Assembly (NCBI GenBank): GCA_036268995.1
Contig: DATATB010000095.1
Span: forward strand, 1 to 64,000
Direction of reading: 5' to 3'
DNA: 64,000 nucleotides
Source of the DNA: DATATB01 sp036268995
GTDB taxonomy: Bacteria; Planctomycetota; Planctomycetia; Pirellulales; PNKZ01
In this document: piece after piece, positions 51,059-59,804 of the stretch
Numbering within the stretch: position 1 is the stretch's first letter
Layout: every line of letters begins with the position of its first letter
Position numbers and translations under genes: made by a program
The notes under the pieces: generated by a model
Told to the model about the DNA's origin: nothing
The model's input: the letters and a program-made list of their open reading frames with translations, nothing else
The model's database searches: none

Positions 51059-53234
51059 CCTCGACACACTAATGGTGCTGGTGCCGGCCTTGCCGCTGGC
51101 ATCGGCGATTCTCACGCCGCTGCTGGGCAAGTTCGTGCTCAAAGAGCAGAGCCATCTGCCCACCGTGATCTCGCTGGCACTCTCCTGCGTGCTGAGCCTG
51201 TGCATTTTGTTCCAGGTGGTCGATCTTTCGGCTCCGCACGCGCCGGCCACCGAAAATGAGCTGGGCACCGGTGGCCCGCCGCCGGGGTCCAATCCGCGCC
51301 ACGGACAAAACGCGCCGGGCGGCCAGGTCGGCTTCGAGCACGTCGCCACGCTCTGGACCTGGGCCAGCATTCCCGACGCCTATGCCCATCGCCTGGACGA
51401 GCGGATCGACCCTAAAGCGCCCGACGCACCGGCCGCACCCGCCATGTCGAATTTCACCATCGACATCACGCTGCGGGCCGATCCGCTCACTTCGATCATG
51501 CTCTGCATGGTCACGTTCATCTCGACGCTCGTGGCCATTTACGCCAAGGGCTACATGCACCACGACCCGGGCTATTGGCGATTTTTCACGTACGTGTCGC
51601 TGTTCGTGTTCTCGATGACCATGCTGGTGTCGGTCAGCAACTTTTTGCTGTTGTATGTATTTTGGGAAGCGGTGGGCTTGTGCAGCTACCTGCTGGTCGG
51701 CTTCTGGTACCAGAAGCCCGAGGCGGCGGCGGCCGGCAAGAAGGCGTTCCTCGTCAACCGCGTGGGCGACTTCGGATTCGCCCTGGGGCTGTTTCTGATT
51801 TGGACCACGTTCGGCACGCTCAATTTTCACGACACTCCGGCCGTCGGTGGCCATGCGGGCGTGGCTGGGGTGTTAGGCCAGATGCGATTGGCCGACCCGG
51901 CGCTGTACCAGATCGGCGGCACGACGGCACTGTTGATCGCGCTGGCGCTGTTTATCGGCGCGTGCGGCAAGAGCGCGCAGTTTCCGCTGCACGTCTGGCT
52001 GCCCGACGCGATGGAAGGCCCCACGCCCGTCAGCGCGCTGATCCACGCGGCCACGATGGTCACGGCCGGCGTGTACATGGTGACGCGCTGCATGCCGCTG
52101 TTTTCACTGGCGCCTACGGCCCTGCACGTGGTCTCCATCATCGGCTGCATCACGGCGGTCATGGCCGGAATCATCGGCATCACGCAGAACGACCTGAAGC
52201 GCGTGCTGGCTTATTCCACCATCAGCCAACTCGGTTTCATGTTCATCGCGCTGGGCACCGGCACGCTGGCCGGCGCCGTGGCCGGCATGTTCCACTTGTT
52301 TACGCATGCCTTCTTCAAGGCGCTGTTGTTTCTCGGCGCTGGCAGCGTGATGCACGCGATGGGTGGCGTAGTCGACATGCGGCGCTTCAGCGGCCTCCGG
52401 CGGATCATGCCGATCACGCACGCCACGTTCTGGTTCGGTGCCCTGGCCCTGTCGGGCGTGATCCCATTTGCCGGCTTCTGGAGCAAGGACGCAATCCTGG
52501 CCGCAGTGCATCATGCCGGCGAAAGTTCGTCGCTGTATCAGGGCTGCTATTACGCCACCGTGTTTGCCGCGCTGCTTACGTCGCTGTACACGTTCCGCGC
52601 CGTGTTCCTCACCTTTTTCGGCCCGACGCACGTGCCGGAAGAGGCCGGTCACCATGCACACGAATCACCGCCGTCGATGACCATGCCGCTGATCGTCCTG
52701 GCGATCTGTGCGCTGGTCGTGGGGGCGTACTTCGAACTCACGCACAAGTTCGCCCACTTCCTGGTGCGCACGCCCTCGCTGGCCTTTGGTCCCGTGTATG
52801 GCCACGGACTGGACGACGCCTTTCACGCGAACATCGCGCTGGTGGGCACGGTCGTGGCCCTGGTCGGCATCGGGTTGGCCGCCTACTTCTACCTGGGCGA
52901 TCGCCGTGAGATCGCGCGCGTGACCCAGTTCATGCAGTCGGGCTGGGGCCTCAAACTCTATCAACTGTCGTACAACAAGTTCTTCCTCGACCCCATCTAT
53001 ACGTTCTTCATCGTCTGGCCGCTGCAACTGCTGGCCGTTGTCAGCTCGCTGGTCGACCAGCTCGTGATCGACCGGATCGTCAATTGGTTCGGCATCGTGC
53101 CGCGGGCATTTGGGTCGGTGCTGCGAACGCTGCAAACCGGGATGATCCAGTTCTATGCCCTGGCCATGGTGCTGGGCATGCTGGTGCTCGTGGGCTCGCT
53201 GTTGGTGTGGTCGATGAGTTGGCAGATCGGGTGA
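51051..53234 (+). CDS. nuoL: NADH-quinone oxidoreductase subunit L
   Basis: The 727-residue antiporter-like subunit has RADPLTSIMLCMVTFISTLVAIYA, YVFWEAVGLCSYLLVGFWY, SAQFPLHVWLPDAMEGPTPVSALIHAATMVTAGVYM and VLAYSTISQLGFMFIALGTG (parts) and the long C-terminal lateral helix. An unusual Gly/Pro-rich insertion (about 62-130, with TENELGTGGPPPGSNPRHG) lies after the second helix. It is the distal proton-pump subunit. Confidence 0.96.
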   Translation: MFDLDTLMVLVPALPLASAILTPLLGKFVLKEQSHLPTVISLALSCVLSLCILFQVVDLSAPHAPATENELGTGGPPPGSNPRHGQNAPGGQVGFEHVATLWTWASIPDAYAHRLDERIDPKAPDAPAAPAMSNFTIDITLRADPLTSIMLCMVTFISTLVAIYAKGYMHHDPGYWRFFTYVSLFVFSMTMLVSVSNFLLLYVFWEAVGLCSYLLVGFWYQKPEAAAAGKKAFLVNRVGDFGFALGLFLIWTTFGTLNFHDTPAVGGHAGVAGVLGQMRLADPALYQIGGTTALLIALALFIGACGKSAQFPLHVWLPDAMEGPTPVSALIHAATMVTAGVYMVTRCMPLFSLAPTALHVVSIIGCITAVMAGIIGITQNDLKRVLAYSTISQLGFMFIALGTGTLAGAVAGMFHLFTHAFFKALLFLGAGSVMHAMGGVVDMRRFSGLRRIMPITHATFWFGALALSGVIPFAGFWSKDAILAAVHHAGESSSLYQGCYYATVFAALLTSLYTFRAVFLTFFGPTHVPEEAGHHAHESPPSMTMPLIVLAICALVVGAYFELTHKFAHFLVRTPSLAFGPVYGHGLDDAFHANIALVGTVVALVGIGLAAYFYLGDRREIARVTQFMQSGWGLKLYQLSYNKFFLDPIYTFFIVWPLQLLAVVSSLVDQLVIDRIVNWFGIVPRAFGSVLRTLQTGMIQFYALAMVLGMLVLVGSLLVWSMSWQIG

Positions 53235-53297
53235 CGGTCGGGTGTCCGCGAACGGCAAGCGCCAGCTTGCCGATGTGTTTCGACAAAAGGGTGTTGA

Positions 53298-54947
53298 ATG
53301 ATCAACCTGCTGGTAATCAGCGTGCTGCTGCCGCTCGCGGGCGCCGTGGCCATCATGGCCCTGTCGCGCTTCGGCCCGGCGATGGCTCGGCGGCTGGCCC
53401 TGACCACCTCGCTGGTGACGCTGGTGCTTGTGGCCCGGGTGATGCTCGATTTCCTCGCCGACGGCGTGGGCAAGTCGCTGGGCGTGCGCTGGGACTGGTT
53501 TTCGCACTCGTCGATCCATATTCAGTTCGGCATGGACCTCGACGGCCTGAGCCTCTGGCTCTACGGCCTCACCGCGCTGCTGACGATCACGGCCGTGCTC
53601 ATCAGTTGGGAATCGATTACCGACCGGCCGGCCGCCTACTACAGCCTGCTGCTATTACTCGAGACCGGCATGCTGGGCGTGTTCGTGGCCCGGGACATCA
53701 TCCTGTTTTACGTCTTTTTCGAGTTCACGCTCGTCCCGCTCTTTTTCATCATCGGCATCTGGGGCAGTGAAGACCGGCGCTATGCGGCCGTCAAGTTCTT
53801 CCTGTTCACGCTGGCCGGCAGCCTGCTCACGTTCTTGGGCCTGCTGACGATCGTGCTCTTGAACTACTTTGCCACGCCCGGCGGAGTGCTGACGTTTTCG
53901 ATTCCCGAACTCACCGCGTCGCTGGCGGCGCATCCCATCAACCCGGCGGTGCAAGTCTGGATCTTCCTGGCCCTGTTTGCCGGCTTTGCAATCAAGGTGC
54001 CGCTGTTTCCGCTGCATACCTGGCTGCCGCTGGCGCACGTGCAGGCCCCGGCGGCCGGCTCCGTCATCCTGGCCGGCATTCTGCTGAAGCTCGGCACGTA
54101 CGGCTTCCTGCGTTTCAACCTGCCGATGCTTCCCGACGGCACCGTCGTTTGCATGCCGTGGGTCTTGTGGCTCGCGGCCGCCGGCATCATTTACGGCGCC
54201 CTGGTGTCGCTCGCGCAAAACGACATCAAAAAGCTGATCGCCTATTCCAGCGTCAGCCACATGGGCTTCTGCATGCTCGGCATCTTTGCCATCACGCCGC
54301 TGGGGCTGGGCGGCGGAACGCTGCAAATGCTCAATCACGGCCTGTCCACCGGCGGACTGTTCGCCCTGGTCGGCATGCTCTACGAACGCTACCACACGCG
54401 CCAGATCGCCGACTATCGCGGCATCGCCCGCAAGCTGCCGATCTTCTCGACGATGTTCGTGATCTTCACGCTTTCGAGCATCGGCCTGCCGGGGCTTAAC
54501 GGCTTTGCCGGCGAGTTTTTGCTGCTCACTGGCATGTTCCAGCGCGGCTGGGCCGAGGCCCCGTTCTTCTACACGGTGCAGTGGCAGGCGATTTCGATCA
54601 TCAGCACTTTTGGCGTCGTGCTAGGCGCGTGGTACATGTTGTGGCTCGTGCAGCGCGTGTTTTTTGGCCCGCTGAAAGAAAAGGAGCAGCACGGCCATCA
54701 CGAGCCGATCCGCGATCTCTCGATTCGCGAGGTGCTGGCCTTGGCGCCGCTGCTGGTGTTCATGTTCTGGATCGGCCTGGTGCCGCAGCATTTTCTGGGT
54801 CCGATGAACAACCAGCTCCGCAGCCTCGCGGCGGGTGCCACTGCCAGTTTCGATCAACGTTATCTGGCGGCGCCGGCCCAGCGGCCGCAGCCGGCCAGTC
54901 CGATTGTGTCCACGACCCAAAGCGGGGAGTTTGTGCGTGTCGATTGA
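53298..54947 (+). CDS. nuoM: NADH-quinone oxidoreductase subunit M
   Basis: The 549-residue antiporter-like subunit shows FFEFTLVPLFFIIGIWG, AIKVPLFPLHTWLPLAHVQAPAAGSVILAGILLKLGTYGFLRF (parts), LIAYSSVSHMGFCMLGIFA and GLPGLNGFAGEFLLLTG, with the conserved pumping lysines and glutamate. A 63-base gap separates it from nuoL, the only sizeable untranslated gap in the membrane-arm part. It overlaps nuoN by 11 bases. Confidence 0.97.
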   Translation: MINLLVISVLLPLAGAVAIMALSRFGPAMARRLALTTSLVTLVLVARVMLDFLADGVGKSLGVRWDWFSHSSIHIQFGMDLDGLSLWLYGLTALLTITAVLISWESITDRPAAYYSLLLLLETGMLGVFVARDIILFYVFFEFTLVPLFFIIGIWGSEDRRYAAVKFFLFTLAGSLLTFLGLLTIVLLNYFATPGGVLTFSIPELTASLAAHPINPAVQVWIFLALFAGFAIKVPLFPLHTWLPLAHVQAPAAGSVILAGILLKLGTYGFLRFNLPMLPDGTVVCMPWVLWLAAAGIIYGALVSLAQNDIKKLIAYSSVSHMGFCMLGIFAITPLGLGGGTLQMLNHGLSTGGLFALVGMLYERYHTRQIADYRGIARKLPIFSTMFVIFTLSSIGLPGLNGFAGEFLLLTGMFQRGWAEAPFFYTVQWQAISIISTFGVVLGAWYMLWLVQRVFFGPLKEKEQHGHHEPIRDLSIREVLALAPLLVFMFWIGLVPQHFLGPMNNQLRSLAAGATASFDQRYLAAPAQRPQPASPIVSTTQSGEFVRVD

Positions 54948-56505
54948 AACCATTTTGTTCCTGCTGCCCGAAGCGCTGCTGATCGTCTGTGCCACGGCGA
55001 TCTACGTTGGCGGCGCGTTCGCCCCGCGCCACGCGGGCTGGAACTGGCTGGCCGTCGCCAGCGTGATCGGCGCGGCCGTGGCCTTGGCCACCCAGTCGGA
55101 TGCAGCGGCTGCGGCCGTCGGCCAGGCGCAGGGCTCGCCGGTGGTGTCCGACGCCATGAGCCTCTACGTGCGCTGGCTGACGCTCGTCGTGGGTCTGCTG
55201 TTCGTGCTCATGTCGCTCCGCCAGGGGCCGGACGTGCCGCGCACCGAATACGTCGGCACGCTCTTGATGGGCCTGGCCGGCGTGATGCTCGTCGGCTCGG
55301 CACGCGAGTTGGTGCTGCTGTTCCTGGGATTGGAACTGTTGTCGATTCCCACGTACGTGCTCTTGTACTTGGGCCGCCGCGATATGGCTTCGCAGGAGTC
55401 GGCCGTCAAATACTTCTTCCTCAGCATCCTCTCCTCGGCTTTACTGCTCTACGGGTTCAGCTTTCTCTACGGGGTCGCCGGATCGACCGATCTGGCCGTG
55501 GCGCGGGCGATCTTTTCCACGCCGGCCGATCAGTTGGGCCATGCCCGGCTGCTGGCCCAGATCAGCCTGGCGCTGATTTTCGCCGGCCTGGGTTTCCGCA
55601 TCACGGCCGTGCCGTTTCACTTCTATGCGCCCGACGTGTACCAGGGAACGACCAACGCCAACGCCGGCTTGTTGGCCGTTTTCCCAAAAATCGTGGGCTT
55701 CGTGGCCCTGGTGCGTCTGCTGCTGGTGGCGATGCCCGGCATGGAAGATTTCGGCTGGCGCGTGGCACTCGTTTTGGCCATTCTCACGATGACGCTCGGC
55801 AACCTGCTGGCCCTGTGGCAAGACAATATCCGCCGGCTGATGGCCTACTCGTCGGTCGCACATGCCGGCTACATGCTGATCGGGCTGGCCGCCGGCTTTG
55901 CCGCGGCGCGGGCCCAGCAGTCGGCCACGTCGTTCGATGGCGTCGGCGCCATGCTCTTCTATCTCGGCTTGTACGTGGTGGCCACGGCCGGCACGTTTGC
56001 CGCCCTGGCTTATCTCGGCACGCCGCAACGACAAATCGACGGCGTCGACGAGTTGGCCGGCTTGGGAAGCACGCATCCCTGGGCGGCCCTGGCCATCGCC
56101 GCGTTCATGTTCAGCCTGGCGGGCATACCGCCCTTGGCCGGCTTTTGGGGCAAGCTCACGCTGTTTGCCAGCGCCTTGGGAATCGACGGCGGCGCCGCGG
56201 CGCCGACTCCGCTGCGCTGGTGGTTCGTGGCGCTGACCGTGATCGGCGCCTTGAATGCCGCCGTGGCAGCCGCATATTATCTGCGCATCATCGCCGTGAT
56301 GTACTTCCGCTCGCCCATGGCCCCGGTCAAAGCCCAAGGCGGCTGGGGCGCCGGCGTGGCCATGCTCGCCAGCGCCGTGCTCGTGCTCCTCCTCGGCTGC
56401 TATCCCGTGCCCCTGGTGCGCTCGGCCACCTCGGCCAGCCAGTCCTCGCGTGCCTTCGTCGGCACTCCGCCGGCCAAGATAATCGCCATGCAGAGTAAAA
56501 AGTGA
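54937..56505 (+). CDS. nuoN: NADH-quinone oxidoreductase subunit N
   Basis: The 522-residue antiporter-like subunit has LFLGLELLSIPTYVLLYLGRRD, ESAVKYFFLSILSSALLLYGFSFLYG (parts), VPFHFYAPDVYQGTTNANAGLLAVFPK, LMAYSSVAHAGYMLIGLA and FMFSLAGIPPLAGFWGKLTLF. GTG 54937 after GGGGAG is the likely start. The last codons (KK and TGA) are formed by the downstream heptad array, so the C-terminus appears to have been set by that repeat. Confidence 0.95.
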   Translation: MSIETILFLLPEALLIVCATAIYVGGAFAPRHAGWNWLAVASVIGAAVALATQSDAAAAAVGQAQGSPVVSDAMSLYVRWLTLVVGLLFVLMSLRQGPDVPRTEYVGTLLMGLAGVMLVGSARELVLLFLGLELLSIPTYVLLYLGRRDMASQESAVKYFFLSILSSALLLYGFSFLYGVAGSTDLAVARAIFSTPADQLGHARLLAQISLALIFAGLGFRITAVPFHFYAPDVYQGTTNANAGLLAVFPKIVGFVALVRLLLVAMPGMEDFGWRVALVLAILTMTLGNLLALWQDNIRRLMAYSSVAHAGYMLIGLAAGFAAARAQQSATSFDGVGAMLFYLGLYVVATAGTFAALAYLGTPQRQIDGVDELAGLGSTHPWAALAIAAFMFSLAGIPPLAGFWGKLTLFASALGIDGGAAAPTPLRWWFVALTVIGALNAAVAAAYYLRIIAVMYFRSPMAPVKAQGGWGAGVAMLASAVLVLLLGCYPVPLVRSATSASQSSRAFVGTPPAKIIAMQSKK

Positions 56506-56571
56506 AAAGTGAAAAGTGAAAAGTGAAAAATCCGGCTCGTCGCTTTTCATTTTTCACTTTTCATTTTTCAC
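56502..56571. repeat. Gene-less inverted GTGAAAA / TTTTCAY heptad arrays
   Basis: Four gtgaaaa heptads (56502-56529) and, after 14 bases, four inverse heptads (ttttcat, ttttcac, ttttcat, ttttcac; 56544-56571) form a hairpin-like element. The nuoN stop TGA lies within the first heptad. It is the same inverted layout as around the S23 gene, without a cargo gene. Confidence 0.92.
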
Positions 56572-56586
56572 TTCTCTGACCTTGCC

Positions 56587-58428
56587 ATGGGCTACCGGAC
56601 GCTGAAAGCTTGCGTCGACGATCTGGCTGCCGCCGGCAAGCTGCTGCGCATCGAGGCCGAGATCGATCCGCGGCTCGAGGCGGCCGAAATCCAGCGGCGA
56701 GTGTACGCGGCCGGCGGCCCGGCGCTGTATTTTGCCCGCGTCAATGGCTGCCGCTTTCCGCTGGTTGCCAATCTGTTCGGCACGCTCGAGCGGGCCCGGT
56801 TCCTGTTCCGCGATACGCTCGATGCGGTGCAAAAACTGATCGAGCTGAAACTCGATCCGCTTGCCGGCGCCCGGCGGCCTTGGCAATATCTACCCGCCGC
56901 CCGGGCGGCGCTGCACATGCGGCCGCGCTTCGTGCGCAGCGGGCCGGTGCTCCAGCAGCAGTGCCGCGTTTCCGAGCTGCCGCAAATTGTCTCGTGGCCG
57001 CGCGATGGCGGGCCGTTCATCACGTTGCCGCAAGTTTATACCGAAGACCCCGACCGGCCGGGCTGGCAGCACTCGAACCTGGGCATGTACCGCATCCAGT
57101 TGGCCGGCAACCGCTATCGGCCCGATGCGGAAGTCGGATTGCATTATCAAATCCATCGAGGCATCGGGGTGCACCACGCGGCGGCCATCCGGCGCGGCGA
57201 GCCGCTGCGGGCGAGTGTGTTTGTGGGGGGCACGCCGGCTATGACGCTGGCGGCCGTCATGCCGCTACCTGAAGGGATGAGCGAGTTGTCGTTTGCCGGG
57301 GCGCTGGCCGGCCACTCGATTCCGCTGACCGCGCGAGCGGGGCTGCCGCCCGTGTATGCCGAGGCCGATTTTTGCATTGTGGGGCGAATCTCCGACCGGC
57401 AGTTGCCCGAGGGGCCCTTTGGCGATCACTTGGGCTATTATTCGCTCGAGCATGATTTTCCGGTGCTGGAAGTCGAGAGCGTGTGGCATCGACCGGAAGC
57501 GATCTGGCCGTTCACGTCCGTTGGCCGGCCGCCGCAGGAAGACACCACATTTGGCGCGCTGATTCACGAGCTCACCGGCCCGGTGGTGCCGACGCTCGTG
57601 GCCGGAGTGCGGGCCGTACACGCGGTGGATGCCGCCGGCGTGCATCCGCTGCTGCTGGCCATCGGTAGCGAGCGCTACGTGCCCTATGCGGCCGGCCGGC
57701 AGCCGCGCGAGTTGCTCACGCAGGCGAACGCGCTGCTGGGTCAGGGGCAATTGTCGCTGGCCAAGTACCTGCTGATCGTGGCCGGCGACGATGCCCCGGG
57801 CTTGGACATCCACGACATCGCCGGCTTTTTCCGGCATCTGCTCGAGCGTGTGGACTGGCGGCGCGACTTGCACTTTCAGACCCGCACCACAATCGACACG
57901 CTCGACTATTCGGGCACCGGGCTGAACGAGGGCTCGAAGCTCGTAATTGCCGCGGCGGGCGAACCCCAGCGCACGCTGCCGACAGAACTGCCCCGCGATT
58001 TGCAATTGCCGCCGGGCTTGGATCAGCCGCGATTGGGGCCGGTGCCCGGCGTGCTGGTGTCGCACGGCCGTCCGTTTGCGCCCGATGCTGCGGGCGACGA
58101 TCCTTTTCTCGCCTCGGCTTTGAGCGAGTTGGGCGGCATCGAATCGCTGCGGGCGTTTCCACTGCTGGTCGTGGTTGACGACAGCGAATTGGCCTCGCGC
58201 AGTCTGGCCAACTGGCTATGGGTAACGTTTACCCGTTCGAATCCGGCGGTCGACGTGCATGGTATCGAGCCGTCGATTGAGCACAAGCACTGGGGCTGCC
58301 GCGGGCCGCTAGTGATCGACGCCCGCGTGAAACCGCATCATGCTCCGCCGCTGGAGTCCGACCCGGAGGTGGTGCGGCGGGTCGAAGCGTTGGCCGCCCG
58401 CGGTGGCCCGCTGCATGGCGTGATTTGA
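56587..58428 (+). CDS. UbiD-family prenylated-FMN-dependent decarboxylase
   Basis: The 613-residue protein matches the UbiD family: LRIEAEIDPRLEAAEIQRRV, VANLFGTLERARFLF, FITLPQVYTEDPDRPGWQHSNLGMYR (parts), GIGVHHAAAIRRGEPL, PVYAEADFCIVGRISDRQLPEGPFGDHLGYYS and PFTSVGRPPQEDTTFG. Members decarboxylate aromatic or alpha,beta-unsaturated acids, in ubiquinone or menaquinone-related and other pathways, and need a UbiX partner, absent here. Placement right after complex I would suit quinone synthesis, but that is inference. Length is above typical UbiD (about 490). Confidence 0.9.
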   Translation: MGYRTLKACVDDLAAAGKLLRIEAEIDPRLEAAEIQRRVYAAGGPALYFARVNGCRFPLVANLFGTLERARFLFRDTLDAVQKLIELKLDPLAGARRPWQYLPAARAALHMRPRFVRSGPVLQQQCRVSELPQIVSWPRDGGPFITLPQVYTEDPDRPGWQHSNLGMYRIQLAGNRYRPDAEVGLHYQIHRGIGVHHAAAIRRGEPLRASVFVGGTPAMTLAAVMPLPEGMSELSFAGALAGHSIPLTARAGLPPVYAEADFCIVGRISDRQLPEGPFGDHLGYYSLEHDFPVLEVESVWHRPEAIWPFTSVGRPPQEDTTFGALIHELTGPVVPTLVAGVRAVHAVDAAGVHPLLLAIGSERYVPYAAGRQPRELLTQANALLGQGQLSLAKYLLIVAGDDAPGLDIHDIAGFFRHLLERVDWRRDLHFQTRTTIDTLDYSGTGLNEGSKLVIAAAGEPQRTLPTELPRDLQLPPGLDQPRLGPVPGVLVSHGRPFAPDAAGDDPFLASALSELGGIESLRAFPLLVVVDDSELASRSLANWLWVTFTRSNPAVDVHGIEPSIEHKHWGCRGPLVIDARVKPHHAPPLESDPEVVRRVEALAARGGPLHGVI

Positions 58429-58434
58429 GCGGTA

Positions 58435-59448
58435 TTACTTGAGCTGGGCGGCGGCTTTGCTGCCGATCGATTCGGCGTCGCGGTCGCTCGAAGCTGCTTC
58501 GCCGAAATGATATGCCGGGTTGGCCGTGTCGAAGTCGCGATCGGAGAGCGGGGCGTTCAATCGCAGATCGCGATAGGCATAATATTCGTCCAGCACCGGC
58601 TCGCCACGCCCGCCAGTCGCCCAGACGAATCGCTCGATTCCGACGGGCACCTTGGCGGCCGCATCAATGTAGATCGCGAGGCTCTGAAAGTCGGTCGGCG
58701 AAGTGTACACGGCGCGAACCAGGCGGTACACGGTGCAGTTGCGACCGGCAAACTGCTGGTCTTGGGCCACGTCCACGCGCAAGGCCGCGGTCGATTTTCG
58801 GGCCTGGGCCAGCAATTCGCCCAGTTGCAGGGTCATGGCCCACAGGCCGGCCGATTCGATCGGCCGCCGACTCTGTTCCAACACGCGCGGGCTCTTGGGA
58901 TCGATTCTGACCATCGGCATCAAACGCCCGCGCCAGCCGCCGGGATGCACGAGGATTTGGTTGCCGTTGGCGTTCTCTTGCCAGATGACTTCCTGCCCTT
59001 CGTCCGGCGAGCGCCAACGCATATAGACGGCGCGCGGCGCGCGGCGCACTTTAAGTTCGATCTGTTGCCGCGGTTCCAGGCGGCCGCGCACGCGCTCGCG
59101 TTTTTCCATCACGGCCTGCATCGTGCCCATCTTGTCGAGCACGCGCTGGGCCTCGGCCAAGGCTGCGGCACAAGCAGCCAGGGTCGTCGTGTTCGCCGGG
59201 CCGGCCGAGGCAATAGCCGCGGGCTCGGCGCGGGCGGCAAGCAGCGCGGGGCCGGGCGTCTGCCCACGCGCAAGCGATACCAGCGAAACCACGATCACCA
59301 GGCTCAAGGTCACCGCCGTCCCGCAAGCTACGTACAGTTGTTTCGAGCGGAACAAGCCGAACAGCCGCACATAAAGCGTATAGCGAGGCAATACGAGCAT
59401 GAACATCGGCCCTCGAGAGCGGGAGAGGCTGGCCGTCGCGTGTCCCAT
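58435..59448 (-). CDS. DUF1571 protein with N-terminal membrane anchor
   Basis: The 337-residue protein has one hydrophobic segment near the N-terminus (VACGTAVTLSLVIVVSLVSLA, part) and a DUF1571 domain with MQAVMEKRERVRGRLEPRQQIELKVRRAPRAVYMRWRSPDEGQEVIW (parts), ENANGNQILVHPGGWRG and CTVYRLVRAVY. DUF1571 resembles the LolA-like outer-membrane lipoprotein carrier fold, so an envelope role is likely. The ATG at 59448 is used; one at 59406 is an alternative. It converges on the ubiD gene with a 6-base gap. Confidence 0.85.
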   Translation of the reverse strand: MGHATASLSRSRGPMFMLVLPRYTLYVRLFGLFRSKQLYVACGTAVTLSLVIVVSLVSLARGQTPGPALLAARAEPAAIASAGPANTTTLAACAAALAEAQRVLDKMGTMQAVMEKRERVRGRLEPRQQIELKVRRAPRAVYMRWRSPDEGQEVIWQENANGNQILVHPGGWRGRLMPMVRIDPKSPRVLEQSRRPIESAGLWAMTLQLGELLAQARKSTAALRVDVAQDQQFAGRNCTVYRLVRAVYTSPTDFQSLAIYIDAAAKVPVGIERFVWATGGRGEPVLDEYYAYRDLRLNAPLSDRDFDTANPAYHFGEAASSDRDAESIGSKAAAQLK

Positions 59449-59804
59449 CGCGTGCCAGCATGGACGCTATGAAACGAAATTCGGCGGCCGGCGGCGGGCG
59501 ATTGAACAAAACACCTGCGGCCGAAGCACTAGCCGGCGCCGACAGTCCCGGCGAAGCGGCAGCACGCTTGGTAACGGATAGGGGCGGGGAACCGGCGCCC
59601 CTCGATCGGGTTGCCCCGCTCTCTCGCAGCCAGGCAGCTAGAAATCGGGTCGCCGTAGCGATTGCGCCGCGCGTGCCGCGCACGCAATCTCTGACCAGGC
59701 CGATGCTCCAGTCCGTTGTCCATTGTCCGTGGCAACTGACCACGAACCACGAACCACGGACCACTGACCATGTGGGGGCCAGGGGCTTAGCGCCCGTTAG
59801 GTCA
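59449..59804. other. Intergenic region with GTC-family heptads
   Basis: 356 bases separate two minus-strand genes. The region holds the heptad arrays at 59711-59770; the rest is GC-rich sequence without a supportable ORF, although an open plus-strand frame crosses it. Confidence 0.5.
59711..59770. repeat. Inverted heptad arrays, GTC family, site 4
   Basis: Three heptads (gtccgtt, gtccatt, gtccgtg; 59711-59731) are followed after 8 bases by four inverse-type heptads (ccacgaa, ccacgaa, ccacgga, ccactga; 59740-59767). The layout of three plus four units equals that at 13807-13859. Confidence 0.8.
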
